Positions 1-10,197 of a stretch of 64,000 nt of DNA are shown here, one piece after another. The position numbers and the translations under genes were made by a program. Position 1 is the stretch's first letter; every line of letters begins with the position of its first letter. The notes under the pieces were generated by a model, which was given only the letters and a program-made list of their open reading frames with translations, was not told the origin of the DNA and ran no database searches. This DNA comes from Alcanivorax sp. DP30 (GTDB lineage: Bacteria > Pseudomonadota > Gammaproteobacteria > Pseudomonadales > Alcanivoracaceae), in the NCBI RefSeq assembly GCF_009882945.1, contig NZ_WTUY01000002.1, positions 560,927 to 624,926 of the forward strand, given 5' to 3'.

Positions 1-1586
1 CCATTCTGGTCAGCCTCGGCATTGTTTCCGGCTGCGCCAGCAACCGTTCAGTGGACGAACTCCCCCCCATGCCGGCTGCAGAGCCGTCAGTGGATGACAT
101 GGATCTGGCCAACGGCATGGATGAACCCGCCCCGGTGGAGGCAAGCACCCAAACGCTCCCCGCCACCGAGAACGAAGACCTCTGGATACGTCTCAGAGCT
201 GGCTATGGCCTGGACCTTTCAGTGGAGAATGATCGAATCCGGGTGCAGCGCGACTGGTACGCCCGACATCCCAAGTATTTTCAACGCGTTACCACCCGTG
301 GCGAACGCTACCTGCATTACATCGTGGAACAGGCAGAGGCACGAGACATGCCGCTGGAGCTGGCCCTGCTCCCCATCGTGGAAAGCGCCTTCGACCCCTT
401 CGCCTACTCCCATGGCCGTGCTGCCGGTCCCTGGCAGTTTATCCCCTCCACCGGGGATTACTTCGGCCTCCATCGTACCTGGTGGGAAGACCAGCGCCGT
501 GATGTGATCAAATCCACCAACGCCGCGCTGGATTATCTGCAAAAACTGGCCAATCGCTTCGATGGTGACTGGTTGCTGGCCCTGGCTTCCTATAATGCCG
601 GCGGCGGCACCGTTTCCCGCGCCATTCGCCGCAACGAAGAAGCCGGCAAGCCCACCGATTTCTGGAGCCTGAAGTTGCCGCGGGAGACCACCGCCTATGT
701 GCCCAAACTGATCGCAATCGCACAAATCGTAAAGGACCCGGAAGCCTACGAGATTCCCCTGCAGCCCGTCCGCAACGAGCCCTATTTTGCGGAAGTTGAT
801 ACCGGCGGCCAGATTGATCTGGCCCAGGCGGCCAAGCTGGCGGATATTTCCATCGAAGAACTCTACCTGCTCAACCCGTCCTACAACCGCTGGGCCACTG
901 CCCCCGATGGACCACATCGTCTGCTGATTCCCGCTGAGCGTGCAGAACGGTTCCGCCTGGCACTGGCAGATCTCCCGGCTGATCAGCGAATGCAGTGGGC
1001 TCGCTACGAAATTCGTCCCGGCGACAATCTTGGCGCCATTGCCCGACGCTACCGCACCACCCCCGAAGTGCTGCGCAGCATCAATCACCTGAAAAACAAC
1101 ACCATCATCGCTGGCCGCACCCTGCTAATCCCGGGCCCGGCAGCAGGCAAAGACACCTATACCCTGAGCGCAGACTCGCGCCTGGCGGACAACCAGAACC
1201 GGCAACGGGACGGACGCCAGAAAATCAGTCACACCGTCCGTTCCGGCGATACCCTCTGGGAGATCTCCCGACAGTACAAGGTCGGCGTCAAGGAACTGGC
1301 GCGCTGGAACAATATGGCTCCAGGCGACAAGCTCAGCATTGGCCAGTCTCTGGCGGTTTGGACCAAGGGAGCAGCCCCCACCACCGTTGCCAGCCGCAGC
1401 GACAGCAACATGGTCCGTCAGGTCCGATATTCCGTACGCAACGGAGATTCCTTGTATGCCATTGCAGACCGCTTTAATGTATCGGTGAATGACATCCGCA
1501 GCTGGAACAGTAAAGTCGCCAGCAAACGATACTTACAACCCGGGCAACGGCTGACACTCTACGTTGATATTCGCCAATCCTTCTAA
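1..1586 (+). CDS. mltD: MltD-like membrane-bound lytic murein transglycosylase, 5' end outside window
   Basis: Lytic transglycosylase that cleaves peptidoglycan glycan strands to 1,6-anhydromuropeptides. The frame is open from base 3, and the first visible residues (LVSLGIVSGC) form a lipobox with the lipidated Cys at codon 33-35, so this is an outer-membrane lipoprotein whose true start lies just upstream; the GTG at 51 is internal. The SLT domain follows, with the catalytic Glu (VESAFDP) at codon 381-383 and the AAGPWQFIPSTG segment typical of family 1D. Three LysM peptidoglycan-binding repeats occupy about 1006-1130, 1234-1360 and 1429-1575. The 3' end overlaps the next gene by 23 bases. 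Only the signal peptide start is missing. Confidence 0.93.
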   Translation, partial: ILVSLGIVSGCASNRSVDELPPMPAAEPSVDDMDLANGMDEPAPVEASTQTLPATENEDLWIRLRAGYGLDLSVENDRIRVQRDWYARHPKYFQRVTTRGERYLHYIVEQAEARDMPLELALLPIVESAFDPFAYSHGRAAGPWQFIPSTGDYFGLHRTWWEDQRRDVIKSTNAALDYLQKLANRFDGDWLLALASYNAGGGTVSRAIRRNEEAGKPTDFWSLKLPRETTAYVPKLIAIAQIVKDPEAYEIPLQPVRNEPYFAEVDTGGQIDLAQAAKLADISIEELYLLNPSYNRWATAPDGPHRLLIPAERAERFRLALADLPADQRMQWARYEIRPGDNLGAIARRYRTTPEVLRSINHLKNNTIIAGRTLLIPGPAAGKDTYTLSADSRLADNQNRQRDGRQKISHTVRSGDTLWEISRQYKVGVKELARWNNMAPGDKLSIGQSLAVWTKGAAPTTVASRSDSNMVRQVRYSVRNGDSLYAIADRFNVSVNDIRSWNSKVASKRYLQPGQRLTLYVDIRQSF

Positions 1587-3414
1587 AACGTTATTTCGCA
1601 CACTGTTCTGCCTGTGCCTCAGCGCTTCATCGCTGACACAGGCGGAAGAGCCCGGCACCACCCGCAGCCACGGTTATCACCCCTTCGGCGACCTCAAATA
1701 CCCCGCCGACTTTACGCACTTCGATTACGTCAATCCCGTTGCTCCCAAGGGCGGCAGCATTACTCTGTTCGGCAATGGCACCTTCGACAGCCTCAATCCC
1801 TACATTCTTAAAGGCATCAGTCCCGCTGATACGCCTGGCATCCAGATGTATGGGGTGACAGAAATTGCCGACAGCCTGCTGATGGGTAACCAGCCCCATA
1901 ACCCGTTAGGTGACGAGGCCGGTGCGGCCTATGGCCTCATCGCCGACTGGATCGAATACCCTGCGGACCGCAGCTGGGCCACCTTTCATCTACGTGATCA
2001 GGCGCGCTTCCACGATGGCGAAGCCATCCGCGCCGACGACGTGGTGTTTTCCTTCAATATTCTTCGCGACAAAGGCCATCCCGAGTACAGCCTGCGACTG
2101 TCTGATGTTAAAAGTGTGGAAGCTCTGGATCCGCAAACTGTGAAATTCACTTTCACCGAAGGGCGGCGCGACCTGCCTCTGGTGGTCGGCGCCATCCCGA
2201 TTCTGCCCAGTCACTACTGGCAAACCCATGATTTTGAGCGCACCACCCTGGAACCTCCGGTTTCCAGTGGCCCGTACCGGGTGGCCAGCATCAAGGGCGG
2301 CAAACAGGTGACCTTCGAACGGGTAAAGGATTACTGGGCGAAAGATCTGCCGGTCAATCGCGGTCGCTTCAACTTTGACCAGGTGATCTTCGAATTTTTC
2401 CGTGATGCCGATGTGGGTTTCGAAGCCTTCAAGTCCGGCGGTTATGATCTGCATTACACCTACAGCTCAAAACGCTGGGCCACCCAGTTTGATTTTGCCG
2501 CCCTCAACGATGGCAGGGTCATCAAAGCCGAGATTCCACACCGAATCCCGCGTCCGGTGCAGGCATTTTTCTTTAACACCCGTCGCCCGCCGTTTGATGA
2601 CCCAAGGGTTCGTGAAGCAGCCAGCCTGCTGTTTGATTTTGAATGGTCGAACCGTAACCTGTTCGCAGATGCCTACACCCGCACCGTGAGCTGGTTCCCC
2701 AACAGCCCCTACACCGCTTCAGCACCTGCCAGCGCCGCCGAGCAAACACTGCTCAGCGAATTCGCCAGCCAGCTTCCCAAAGACTATTTTTCCGCAAGCA
2801 TCACGCCACCGGTCAACGATGGTTCCGGGCAAATACGAAACCGCATGCGCGAGGCGCTGACGCTGCTTAAACAAAGCGGCTGGCAGCTCAAAGACAACGT
2901 TCTGGTAAACGCCCAGGGTAAACCGTTGAAATTCACGGTGCTCAACTATCACAACCCTGGCATCTATCGCATCCTCGCCCCGTGGTTCAAGAATATGAAG
3001 CGCCTCGGGATTGAAGCAGACTATCGGGAAGTGGATCCTGCCGCGTACAAGCAAAGACTCGATAATTTCGAGTACGACGTTGTGCTGTTCGTGCTGCCCA
3101 TGCGTGATTATCCGGGACCGGAACTGAAGGATTACTTCCTTTCATCCAGTGCGGGGATTTCTGGCAGCCGTAATCTCGCCGGTATAAATGACCCAATTGT
3201 GGATTTTCTGGTTGGCAAGGCCCTCTCTGCCAACAATGAAGCAGATTACACCCTCGCCTTGCAGGCGCTGGACCGCCGTTTACGCTATCAGCATTACGGT
3301 GTCCTGAATTATCATATCCGCCATCACAGAATTGCCTGGTGGGACAAGTTCGCCCGTCCAGCGGAACCAATCCCCTTCGGGTTGGGTCTGGACACATGGT
3401 GGACGAAAAAATAA
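1564..3414 (+). CDS. ABC transporter periplasmic solute-binding protein, family 5 (YejA/YepA type), first copy
   Basis: Family 5 oligopeptide-type binding protein, 616 residues, expected in the periplasm delivering ligand to the YejBEF transporter. The N-terminus has a basic stretch and hydrophobic core ending in SLTQA-EE, a plausible signal peptidase I site. The YejA-type PADFTHFDYVNP and FDSLNPYILKG motifs are present. The only reasonable start is TTG at 1564, inside mltD, without a clear Shine-Dalgarno, so translation is probably coupled to mltD. A second, diverged copy follows 12 bases after the stop. Ligand unknown: oligopeptides, microcin C-like compounds or muropeptides are the known substrates of this transporter family. 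Confidence 0.88.
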   Translation: MIFANPSKTLFRTLFCLCLSASSLTQAEEPGTTRSHGYHPFGDLKYPADFTHFDYVNPVAPKGGSITLFGNGTFDSLNPYILKGISPADTPGIQMYGVTEIADSLLMGNQPHNPLGDEAGAAYGLIADWIEYPADRSWATFHLRDQARFHDGEAIRADDVVFSFNILRDKGHPEYSLRLSDVKSVEALDPQTVKFTFTEGRRDLPLVVGAIPILPSHYWQTHDFERTTLEPPVSSGPYRVASIKGGKQVTFERVKDYWAKDLPVNRGRFNFDQVIFEFFRDADVGFEAFKSGGYDLHYTYSSKRWATQFDFAALNDGRVIKAEIPHRIPRPVQAFFFNTRRPPFDDPRVREAASLLFDFEWSNRNLFADAYTRTVSWFPNSPYTASAPASAAEQTLLSEFASQLPKDYFSASITPPVNDGSGQIRNRMREALTLLKQSGWQLKDNVLVNAQGKPLKFTVLNYHNPGIYRILAPWFKNMKRLGIEADYREVDPAAYKQRLDNFEYDVVLFVLPMRDYPGPELKDYFLSSSAGISGSRNLAGINDPIVDFLVGKALSANNEADYTLALQALDRRLRYQHYGVLNYHIRHHRIAWWDKFARPAEPIPFGLGLDTWWTKK

Positions 3415-3426
3415 CAAGGAGTCGAT

Positions 3427-5259
3427 ATGGCCAATCACGGCACCATTCACACAAGAATGCTGCGTGGGCTGATCATTGGTCTGTGCCTTTGTACGGGCCT
3501 GGCAGATGCCGGTATCAACAAAAGTCACGCCATTGCCATGCATGGCGAGCCCCTCTACCCCGCTGACTTTGACCACTTCAGCTATACCAACCCGGATGCG
3601 CCCAAGGGCGGCCACCTGAAATTGCAGGTAGTTGGCAGCTTCGACAGCCTGAACCCCTTCGTTCCCAAAGGGCGACCGGCAGCAGGCATGGGAGCCACGG
3701 ACAACTCTCATCTGTATGACTCGCTTACCGTTCGCGGAGAAGACGAGCCCTTCACCCAATATGGGTTACTGGCAAAAACCATAGAATGGCCGGATGACCG
3801 CAGCTGGGTGCGTTACCATCTTCACGAAGAGGCCAAATTCTCTGATGGCCAGCCTGTGCGCGCCGATGATGTGGCCTGGACGTTCAACACCCTGATCAAC
3901 CAAGGCCATCCCTTCTACAGCTTTTACTATGGAGAAGTGGAAAAGGTTGAGGTCAATGATCCTCTCACCGTCACCTTTCATTTCGCCAGCAACACAGTGA
4001 ACAAAGAGCTGCCGCTGATAATTGGCCAGCTGCCGGTACTGCCCAAACATGTCTGGGACAACAAGGATTTCGTCAAAGCCGGCATGACCATGCCGGTTGG
4101 TTCCGGCCCCTATCGGATTATCAAAGCGGAACCCGGCAAGAAAATTGTCTACCAGCGCCGGGAGGATTATTGGGCTAGGGACCTCCCTGTCATGAAGGGG
4201 AGAAACAATTTCGGCACCATCACCTACGATTACTTCCTTGATGAAAAGGCGGCGATGATCGCCTTCAAGGGAGGCAATTATGACTGGCGCAGTGAATCCA
4301 ATTCCAAAGAATGGGCCACCGCCTACAAGGGGCCCGCTTTTGATAAAGGCGAGATCAAGACAGAGGTTGTTTCCCACCATAACCCCGCCGGAGCTCAGGG
4401 GTTCATTTACAATATCCGCAAGCCACTGTTTCAGGACAAGGCACTGCGCGAGGCGATTGGCTACGCCTTCGATTTCGAGTGGTCCAACGCCAACCTCTTC
4501 TACGGGCAGTACAAACGCACTCGCAGCTATTTCGAAAATTCCGATATGGCAGCCACAGGCCTGCCATCCAAGGCCGAACTGGCCCTGCTGGAGCCCTATC
4601 GCGATCAGCTCCCGGAAGAAGTCTTTACCCGTGAATACCAGCCACCGAAAAGTGACGGTTCCGGACGCCCTCGTGAAAACCTTCGAGAAGCCCAGCGTAT
4701 GCTCAAGCAGGCTGGCTACCAGTTCCGGGATGGCAATCTGTTCACTGAAGGGGGCAAGCCCGTCAAATTCGAGATCATGCTGATCTCTCCGGCGTTCGAA
4801 CGTGTGGTTCTCCCCTTTACCCGCAATCTGAAAGCCCTGGGCATCAATGCCAACGTGGTGACCATCGATTCCGCTCAGTATGTGGAGCGTGTACGCAACT
4901 TCGAGTTTGATATGATCGTGGCCAGCATGGGGCAATCCAGTTCCCCCGGTAATGAACAGAAAGAATACTGGAGCTCGGAAGCCGCCGACAGCCCAAACAG
5001 CCGCAACCGTATCGGCATCAAGAACCCGGCGGTGGATGCACTGGTGGACAAGATCATTGCCGCCCCCAACCGGGAGGCTCTGCTGACCGCCTGTCGCGCG
5101 CTTGACAGGGTGCTGCAATGGAACCACTACAGCGTTCTCAACTGGTATACCGATACCTACCGGATCGCTTACCAGTCGCGCCTCAGACACCCTGATTTCG
5201 GCAAATATGTCGGCCCGGGCACCTCCCTTGATACATGGTGGGATAGCACCGCGAAATGA
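3427..5259 (+). CDS. yejA: ABC transporter periplasmic solute-binding protein, family 5 (YejA type), second copy
   Basis: Second binding protein of the Yej system, 610 residues, paralogous to the gene just upstream and of the same length and plan. ATG start with a good AGGAG eight bases upstream. Signal peptide residues 1-27 ([15 protein letters not shown]). It contains [19 protein letters not shown] and [11 protein letters not shown], the signature region of YejA, and ends in the family's SLDTWWDS. It overlaps yejB by four bases (ATGA), so it is co-translated with the permease and is the likelier canonical YejA. Two binding proteins for one permease suggest two ligand ranges. Confidence 0.9.
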   Translation: MANHGTIHTRMLRGLIIGLCLCTGLADAGINKSHAIAMHGEPLYPADFDHFSYTNPDAPKGGHLKLQVVGSFDSLNPFVPKGRPAAGMGATDNSHLYDSLTVRGEDEPFTQYGLLAKTIEWPDDRSWVRYHLHEEAKFSDGQPVRADDVAWTFNTLINQGHPFYSFYYGEVEKVEVNDPLTVTFHFASNTVNKELPLIIGQLPVLPKHVWDNKDFVKAGMTMPVGSGPYRIIKAEPGKKIVYQRREDYWARDLPVMKGRNNFGTITYDYFLDEKAAMIAFKGGNYDWRSESNSKEWATAYKGPAFDKGEIKTEVVSHHNPAGAQGFIYNIRKPLFQDKALREAIGYAFDFEWSNANLFYGQYKRTRSYFENSDMAATGLPSKAELALLEPYRDQLPEEVFTREYQPPKSDGSGRPRENLREAQRMLKQAGYQFRDGNLFTEGGKPVKFEIMLISPAFERVVLPFTRNLKALGINANVVTIDSAQYVERVRNFEFDMIVASMGQSSSPGNEQKEYWSSEAADSPNSRNRIGIKNPAVDALVDKIIAAPNREALLTACRALDRVLQWNHYSVLNWYTDTYRIAYQSRLRHPDFGKYVGPGTSLDTWWDSTAK

Positions 5260-6332
5260 AACTCTACATAGGCAAACGCCTGTTATTGGTGCTTCCCACC
5301 CTGTTCGGCATCCTGCTGCTCAACTTTCTTGTCATTCAGGCGGCACCTGGCGGCCCGGTGGAGAAGACCCTGGCAGAACTTCAGGGCATCGGTACCGGTG
5401 GCGCAGGCAGCAGTTTTGCTGGCAGTAGCGCAGACACCATGACCGGGGGAAATTACCAGAATGCCAAAGGCCTGCCCCCGGAGCTGGTGGAGCGTATCGA
5501 GAAGATGTATGGCTTCGACAAGCCTGCCCATGAACGCTTCTGGCTGATGCTAAAGAATTACTTCACGGGTAATTTTGGTGAATCCTATTACCGCGACCGA
5601 TCAGTGACCGAGCTGATCGTAGAGCGTCTGCCGGTTTCTGTTTCCCTGGGCCTGTGGAGCACGCTGATTGCCTATATGGTTTCCATTCCCCTCGGTATCC
5701 GCAAGGCGGTCAACGATGGCAGCCGCTTTGATGTCTGGAGCAGCACCGCCATCATCATCGGCTTCGCCATTCCCAGCTTTCTGCTGGGCCTGCTTCTGAT
5801 CGTAGTATTTGCTGGCGGCTCCTGGTTCGAATGGTTTCCCTTGCGCGGGCTCACCTCCGACAACTTTGAAGAGCTTAGTCTGCTAGGCAAGATCGGGGAT
5901 TACCTCTGGCATATCACCCTGCCCACCATCGCCATCGTGGCGGGCAATTTCGCCGCCCTGACCATGCTCACCAAAAACTCGTTTATGGACGAAATTCGCA
6001 AGCAGTATGTCCAGACAGCGAGAGCCAAAGGACTGGAAGAAAAACAGGTTCTTTACGGTCACGTGTTCCGAAATGCCATGTTGATCATCATCGCCGGCTT
6101 CCCCGCCGCCTTCATCAGCATGTTCTTTACCGGGGTGCTGCTCATCGAGTTCATCTTCTCCCTTGATGGCCTTGGTCTGCTCGGTTTTGAGGCCGTCATC
6201 AGTCGTGATTATCCGGTGGTGTTTGGTACCCTGTTTATCTTCACCCTGCTCAGCCTGGTGATGAAACTGATCAGCGATCTGACCTATATGTGGGTAGATC
6301 CGCGCATTGATTTCGAGCGGAGGGATCATTGA
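5256..6332 (+). CDS. yejB: Yej ABC transporter permease YejB
   Basis: Inner-membrane permease subunit of the peptide/nickel/opine ABC class, 358 residues. The N-terminal [20 protein letters not shown] is the typical first helix of DppB/YejB proteins, followed by a long periplasmic segment containing a Gly/Ser-rich insert (about residues 45-70) and a five-helix BPD_transp_1 core. The cytoplasmic coupling loop that contacts the ATPase is visible near residues 245-275 ([11 protein letters not shown]). ATGA overlap with yejA at the start and TGATG overlap with yejE at the end show a translationally coupled operon. Confidence 0.93.
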   Translation: MKLYIGKRLLLVLPTLFGILLLNFLVIQAAPGGPVEKTLAELQGIGTGGAGSSFAGSSADTMTGGNYQNAKGLPPELVERIEKMYGFDKPAHERFWLMLKNYFTGNFGESYYRDRSVTELIVERLPVSVSLGLWSTLIAYMVSIPLGIRKAVNDGSRFDVWSSTAIIIGFAIPSFLLGLLLIVVFAGGSWFEWFPLRGLTSDNFEELSLLGKIGDYLWHITLPTIAIVAGNFAALTMLTKNSFMDEIRKQYVQTARAKGLEEKQVLYGHVFRNAMLIIIAGFPAAFISMFFTGVLLIEFIFSLDGLGLLGFEAVISRDYPVVFGTLFIFTLLSLVMKLISDLTYMWVDPRIDFERRDH

Positions 6333-7396
6333 TGAGATTCCTGACAGGCAATCTGCTCGGAAATAACCCACTGAAGAGCAACCCTGTGTGGGCTCGTCAG
6401 TGGCAGGCCTTTCGCAGCAACCGTCGCGGCTACTGGTCCTTGTGGATTTTTCTCACCCTGTTTGTGCTCACTCTTGGCGCCGAACTGATTGCCAACGAGA
6501 AGCCTTTACTGGTGAGTTATGACGGCGACCTCTATGTCCCCGTACTCAACAGCTATCCGGAGACCACGTTCGGCGGTTTTTTCGAGTCTGAAGCCAACTA
6601 CCGTGACCCGGTGGTTGCTGAACTGATTAATGAAAAAGGCTGGATGCTCTGGCCCCTGATCCGCTTCAGCTACAACACTATCAACTATGATCTGGATGTA
6701 CCGGCTCCCGCCCCACCCTCGGCGGAGAACTGGCTGGGCACAGATGATCAGGGGCGCGACATCCTGGCAGGCCTGATCTACGGGTTCCGGATTTCGGTTC
6801 TGTTTGGCCTCATGCTAACGATCCTGTCCAGTATCGCCGGCATCGTTGTTGGCGCAGTACAAGGCTACTACGGTGGCAAACTGGATCTCTTTGGTCAGCG
6901 CTTTATCGAAATCTGGTCGAGCATGCCTCAACTCTTCCTGATCATAATTATCTCCAGCTTTGTGCTACCCAGTTTCTGGAGCCTGTTGATCATCATGCTG
7001 CTATTTTCCTGGATGACCCTGGTGGATCTGGTTCGCGCCGAATTCCTGCGCTGCCGCAACATGGATTATGTCCGCTCGGCCAACGCCATGGGGGTAAAAG
7101 CACCGGTGATCATGTTCCGGCATATGCTTCCCAATGCCATGGTGGCGACCCTCACTTTCCTGCCGTTTATTCTGAACAGCGCCGTGGTTACCCTCACGTC
7201 ACTGGACTTCATCGGCTTTGGCCTGCCGCCGGATGCCCCCTCCCTTGGTCGCCTTGTCGGCCAGGGCAAGGCCAATTTGCATGCGCCGTGGATCGGCATC
7301 AGTGTATTTGCCACCCTCACCCTCATGCTGACCTTGCTGGTATATATCGGCGAAGCCATCCGCGACGCCTTCGACACAAGGAAATTCCTGCAATGA
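6332..7396 (+). CDS. yejE: Yej ABC transporter permease YejE
   Basis: Second permease subunit (DppC/YejE type), 354 residues. Start chosen at ATG 6332, which overlaps the yejB stop as TGATG and has GGAGGG about six bases upstream; a TTG one codon earlier is less likely. The N-terminus carries the RRGYWSLWIFL first helix, then the large periplasmic domain characteristic of YejE (ENWLGTDDQGRDILAGLIYG), then the transmembrane core and the coupling segment MDYVRSANAMG. It pairs with YejB to form the channel and overlaps yejF by four bases. Confidence 0.93.
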   Translation: MRFLTGNLLGNNPLKSNPVWARQWQAFRSNRRGYWSLWIFLTLFVLTLGAELIANEKPLLVSYDGDLYVPVLNSYPETTFGGFFESEANYRDPVVAELINEKGWMLWPLIRFSYNTINYDLDVPAPAPPSAENWLGTDDQGRDILAGLIYGFRISVLFGLMLTILSSIAGIVVGAVQGYYGGKLDLFGQRFIEIWSSMPQLFLIIIISSFVLPSFWSLLIIMLLFSWMTLVDLVRAEFLRCRNMDYVRSANAMGVKAPVIMFRHMLPNAMVATLTFLPFILNSAVVTLTSLDFIGFGLPPDAPSLGRLVGQGKANLHAPWIGISVFATLTLMLTLLVYIGEAIRDAFDTRKFLQ

Positions 7397-8967
7397 GTCT
7401 GCTCAGCATTCGCGGGCTCACCATCCAATTTGGTGATCAGACCGCCGTCGACAACATGGAACTGCAGCTTGAGGCCGGTCGTATGCTGGCCCTGGTAGGG
7501 GAATCCGGCTCTGGCAAATCGCTCACTGCACTCTCCCTTCTGGATCTGTTACCCGAATCCGCTCACTGGTCTGCAGACAGCATGTCCCTTGGCGATCAGG
7601 ACCTGCTGAAGCTGGATCACAAGCAAAAACGCACTCTGCGCGGCGGCCGCATTGGCATGATCTTTCAGGAGCCGCTCACCGCTCTGAACCCGCTACACAC
7701 TGTGGAGAAGCAGATCAGTGAAGCCCTGTTCATCCATCAGGGCATGAGCCAAACCCGTGCCCGGGAACGTTGTCTGGAACTGCTCAAGCAAGTTGAACTG
7801 CCCGCCACGGCAGAGATGCTGCGCCGCTATCCCCACCAGCTCAGTGGTGGTCAGCGACAGCGCGTGATGATTGCCATGGCCCTCGCCAATGATCCGGAAA
7901 TCCTGATCGCTGACGAACCCACTACGGCCCTCGATGTCACCGTACAGGAAACCATCCTGACGCTGATCAAGCGGCTACAGCAGGAACTGGGGCTGTCGAT
8001 ACTCCTGATCAGCCATGATCTGGGCGTTGTCAGCCGGTTCGCCGACGATATCATCGTCATGAACAAGGGCAAACGCGTTGAAGCCGGCCCCACCCATGAG
8101 GTGCTTGCTCATCCACAGGAAGACTACACCCGTCACCTGCTCGATTCCGAACCCCGCGGCCGCATGCCTGCTCTGGCAGCGGACAGTCCGGAATTGCTAC
8201 TGGCCAGCGATATCGAGGTCACCTTCAAGGGCAAGCGCAGCCGACTGTTCCAGCCTCCCCCACTGTTCAAGGCCGTCGACAATATCAGCCTGTCGCTTCG
8301 CAAAGGGGAAACCCTGGGGATCGTCGGGGAATCCGGATCTGGCAAGTCCACTCTGGCGCTGGCACTGTTGCGTCTGATCGGTAGCCGTGGATCCGTGACC
8401 CTGGACGGCACTGAACTACATACCCTCAGCCAGGGCCAATTGCGTCCCTGGCGCCGGCGTATGCAGGTAGTCTTTCAGGACCCCTATGGCAGCCTCAATC
8501 CGCGTATGACCGTCGGCCAGATCATTGCTGAGGGCCTGGCGGTTCATGAGCCGTCCATGCCCAGAGCAGTGAGGGATGAGCGCGTTAGCGAGCTATTGAA
8601 AGAGGTGGATCTGCCTCCCCAGACCCGCAACCGCTACCCCCACGAGTTTTCCGGTGGCCAGCGGCAGCGCATTGCCATTGCCAGGGCCCTGATTCTTAAC
8701 CCGGATTTGTTGATTCTGGATGAGCCAACCTCTGCGCTGGATCGCAGCGTACAGTTCCAGATACTGGAATTGTTGAAAACACTGCAGCAGCGCCATGGCC
8801 TTAGCTACCTGTTCATCAGTCACGATCTCAAGGTAATTCGTGCGATCTGTCACAGGGTCATGGTCATGAAGGACGGTAAAGTCGTAGAGGAAGGCGATGT
8901 GCAGGCCATTTTTGATGCACCGAGCCAGGCCTATACCCAGAAGCTCATTGCTGCTGCGTTTGCCTGA
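7393..8967 (+). CDS. yejF: Yej ABC transporter ATPase YejF (two nucleotide-binding domains)
   Basis: Fused double ATPase, 524 residues, powering the Yej importer on the cytoplasmic face. Domain 1: Walker A GESGSGKS near residue 36, signature LSGGQRQRV, Walker B ILIADEPT. Domain 2: Walker [10 protein letters not shown] near residue 314, signature FSGGQRQRI, Walker B LLILDEPT. Start at ATG 7393, overlapping the yejE stop (ATGA) with AAGGAA upstream; the frame stays open 105 bases further into yejE but that part has no family similarity. Last gene of the operon; no strong terminator seen after it. Confidence 0.94.
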   Translation: MSLLSIRGLTIQFGDQTAVDNMELQLEAGRMLALVGESGSGKSLTALSLLDLLPESAHWSADSMSLGDQDLLKLDHKQKRTLRGGRIGMIFQEPLTALNPLHTVEKQISEALFIHQGMSQTRARERCLELLKQVELPATAEMLRRYPHQLSGGQRQRVMIAMALANDPEILIADEPTTALDVTVQETILTLIKRLQQELGLSILLISHDLGVVSRFADDIIVMNKGKRVEAGPTHEVLAHPQEDYTRHLLDSEPRGRMPALAADSPELLLASDIEVTFKGKRSRLFQPPPLFKAVDNISLSLRKGETLGIVGESGSGKSTLALALLRLIGSRGSVTLDGTELHTLSQGQLRPWRRRMQVVFQDPYGSLNPRMTVGQIIAEGLAVHEPSMPRAVRDERVSELLKEVDLPPQTRNRYPHEFSGGQRQRIAIARALILNPDLLILDEPTSALDRSVQFQILELLKTLQQRHGLSYLFISHDLKVIRAICHRVMVMKDGKVVEEGDVQAIFDAPSQAYTQKLIAAAFA

Positions 8968-9056
8968 ACGACTCAGGCCGATCAGGGGAACCACAAAAGA
9001 AACACACCGTTGCATTTCAATCAGCCGTGGATCACGTCATGGACAGCGAAATTGCC

Positions 9057-9062
9057 TATACT
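9057..9062 (+). promoter_or_regulatory. possible -10 element for fabI
   Basis: TATACT lies 62 bases before the fabI start in the 156-base gap after yejF. No good -35 hexamer at 16-18 bases, so this is a weak call. Confidence 0.3.
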
Positions 9063-9123
9063 TGGCCGCACAAGCCCCTGACCAGACACACCGGGAAACC
9101 ATCACACGATTCGAGGGACAATC

Positions 9124-9924
9124 ATGGGATTTCTTGCAGGTAAACGCTTTCTGATCGTTGGTATCGCCAGCGATCGCTCCATTGCCACCGGTATCGCCGA
9201 GGCCATGCACCGTGAAGGGGCCGAACTGGCCTTTACCTTCCAGAACGACAAGCTCAAAAGCCGTGTCGAAAAAGCCGCCGAGCGCTATGGCAGCAATGCC
9301 GAACTCTGCTTCCCCTGTGATGTATCCAGTGATGACGAGATCAAGGCGGTGTTTGCCAACCTGAGCCAGAAATGGGATGGCCTGGACGGCATTATTCATG
9401 CGGTAGGCTTCGCCCCTGGCAACGAGCTGGACGGCAACTTTGTGGACGTGGCCACCCGTGAAGGTTTCAGGATTGCCCACGATATTTCCAGCTACAGCTT
9501 TGTGGCCCTGGCCCAGGCCGGTCACGAGATGATGAAGGGCCGCAACGCTGCCTTGCTGACCCTCAGTTACCACGCTGCCCGCCAGTCTGTACCCAACTAC
9601 AACGTCATGGGCCTCGCCAAGGCCAGCCTGGAAGCCTCTGTGCGCTACCTGGCTGCCAGTATGGGCCCGGAAGGCATCCGCGTTAACGGCATCTCTGCGG
9701 GTCCGATCCGAACCCTGGCCGCGTCCGGCATCAAGAAGTTCCGTTCCATGCTGGACTACAATGCCGCCAAGGCACCGTTGCGCCGGAATGTGACCATCGA
9801 AGAAGTGGGCAACACCGCCGCCTTCCTGTGCTCTGATATGGCGTCGGGTATCACCGGTGAAATGACCTATGTGGATGCCGGTGCCAGCACCGTTTCCATG
9901 CCGTTCGAACTGGAAGCACAGTAA
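9124..9924 (+). CDS. fabI: enoyl-[acyl-carrier-protein] reductase (NADH) FabI
   Basis: Last reductive step of each fatty-acid elongation cycle in the cytoplasm. 266 residues, as usual for FabI. A short-chain dehydrogenase fold starts with the N-terminal motif [17 protein letters not shown], the FabI variant of the dinucleotide-binding loop. The catalytic pair Tyr159 and Lys166 (Y-x6-K, in YNVMGLAK) is present, as is Tyr149. ATG start preceded by GAGGGA. Monocistronic, followed by a palindrome and a strong terminator shared with ppiD on the other strand. Other enoyl reductases (FabV, FabK) cannot be assessed here. Confidence 0.96.
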   Translation: MGFLAGKRFLIVGIASDRSIATGIAEAMHREGAELAFTFQNDKLKSRVEKAAERYGSNAELCFPCDVSSDDEIKAVFANLSQKWDGLDGIIHAVGFAPGNELDGNFVDVATREGFRIAHDISSYSFVALAQAGHEMMKGRNAALLTLSYHAARQSVPNYNVMGLAKASLEASVRYLAASMGPEGIRVNGISAGPIRTLAASGIKKFRSMLDYNAAKAPLRRNVTIEEVGNTAAFLCSDMASGITGEMTYVDAGASTVSMPFELEAQ

Positions 9925-9965
9925 GCGAAAACTGTCGGTAGCGCCTGTTACCGGCATCGCCCACG

Positions 9966-9994
9966 GCGGAGATTGCCTGCGGCAATTTCCGCCC
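9966..9994. repeat. REP-like palindrome downstream of fabI
   Basis: Inverted repeat with 13-base arms and a TGC loop (GGCGGAGATTGCC / GGCAATTTCCGCC; one G-T position). 42 bases after the fabI stop, with no T-run, so not a classic terminator. The right arm plus one base (14-mer CGGCAATTTCCGCC) recurs at 22699-22712 upstream of ppiB. Confidence 0.6.
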
Positions 9995-10145
9995 TGCGGC
10001 AGCCTTCCTCACGCTTGCTTATCCCTGCCCTGTCCTTGTTCTCATAGCGCCAAGAAAGCAACACAAACCTGCTCTGAAGAAAAGCAGAGGATTTGGGGTG
10101 CTTGTTGGGATTTGTCTATCCAGGCGCAGCTTCTAGCTGATTCTC

Positions 10146-10178
10146 AAAAAAAAGCCCACCAAATCGGTGGGCTTTTTT
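10146..10178. terminator. bidirectional rho-independent terminator between fabI and ppiD
   Basis: Stem AAGCCCACC / GGTGGGCTT around the loop AAATC, flanked by an A-run on the left and a T-run on the right, so it can stop transcription from both convergent genes. Confidence 0.9.
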
Positions 10179-10197
10179 ATACGGCTAAAGCGCGTTT

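Noticed and set aside
3766-5190. 474-codon minus-strand open frame opposite the second yejA
   Set aside because: Shadow frame; the sense gene is a clear family 5 binding protein.
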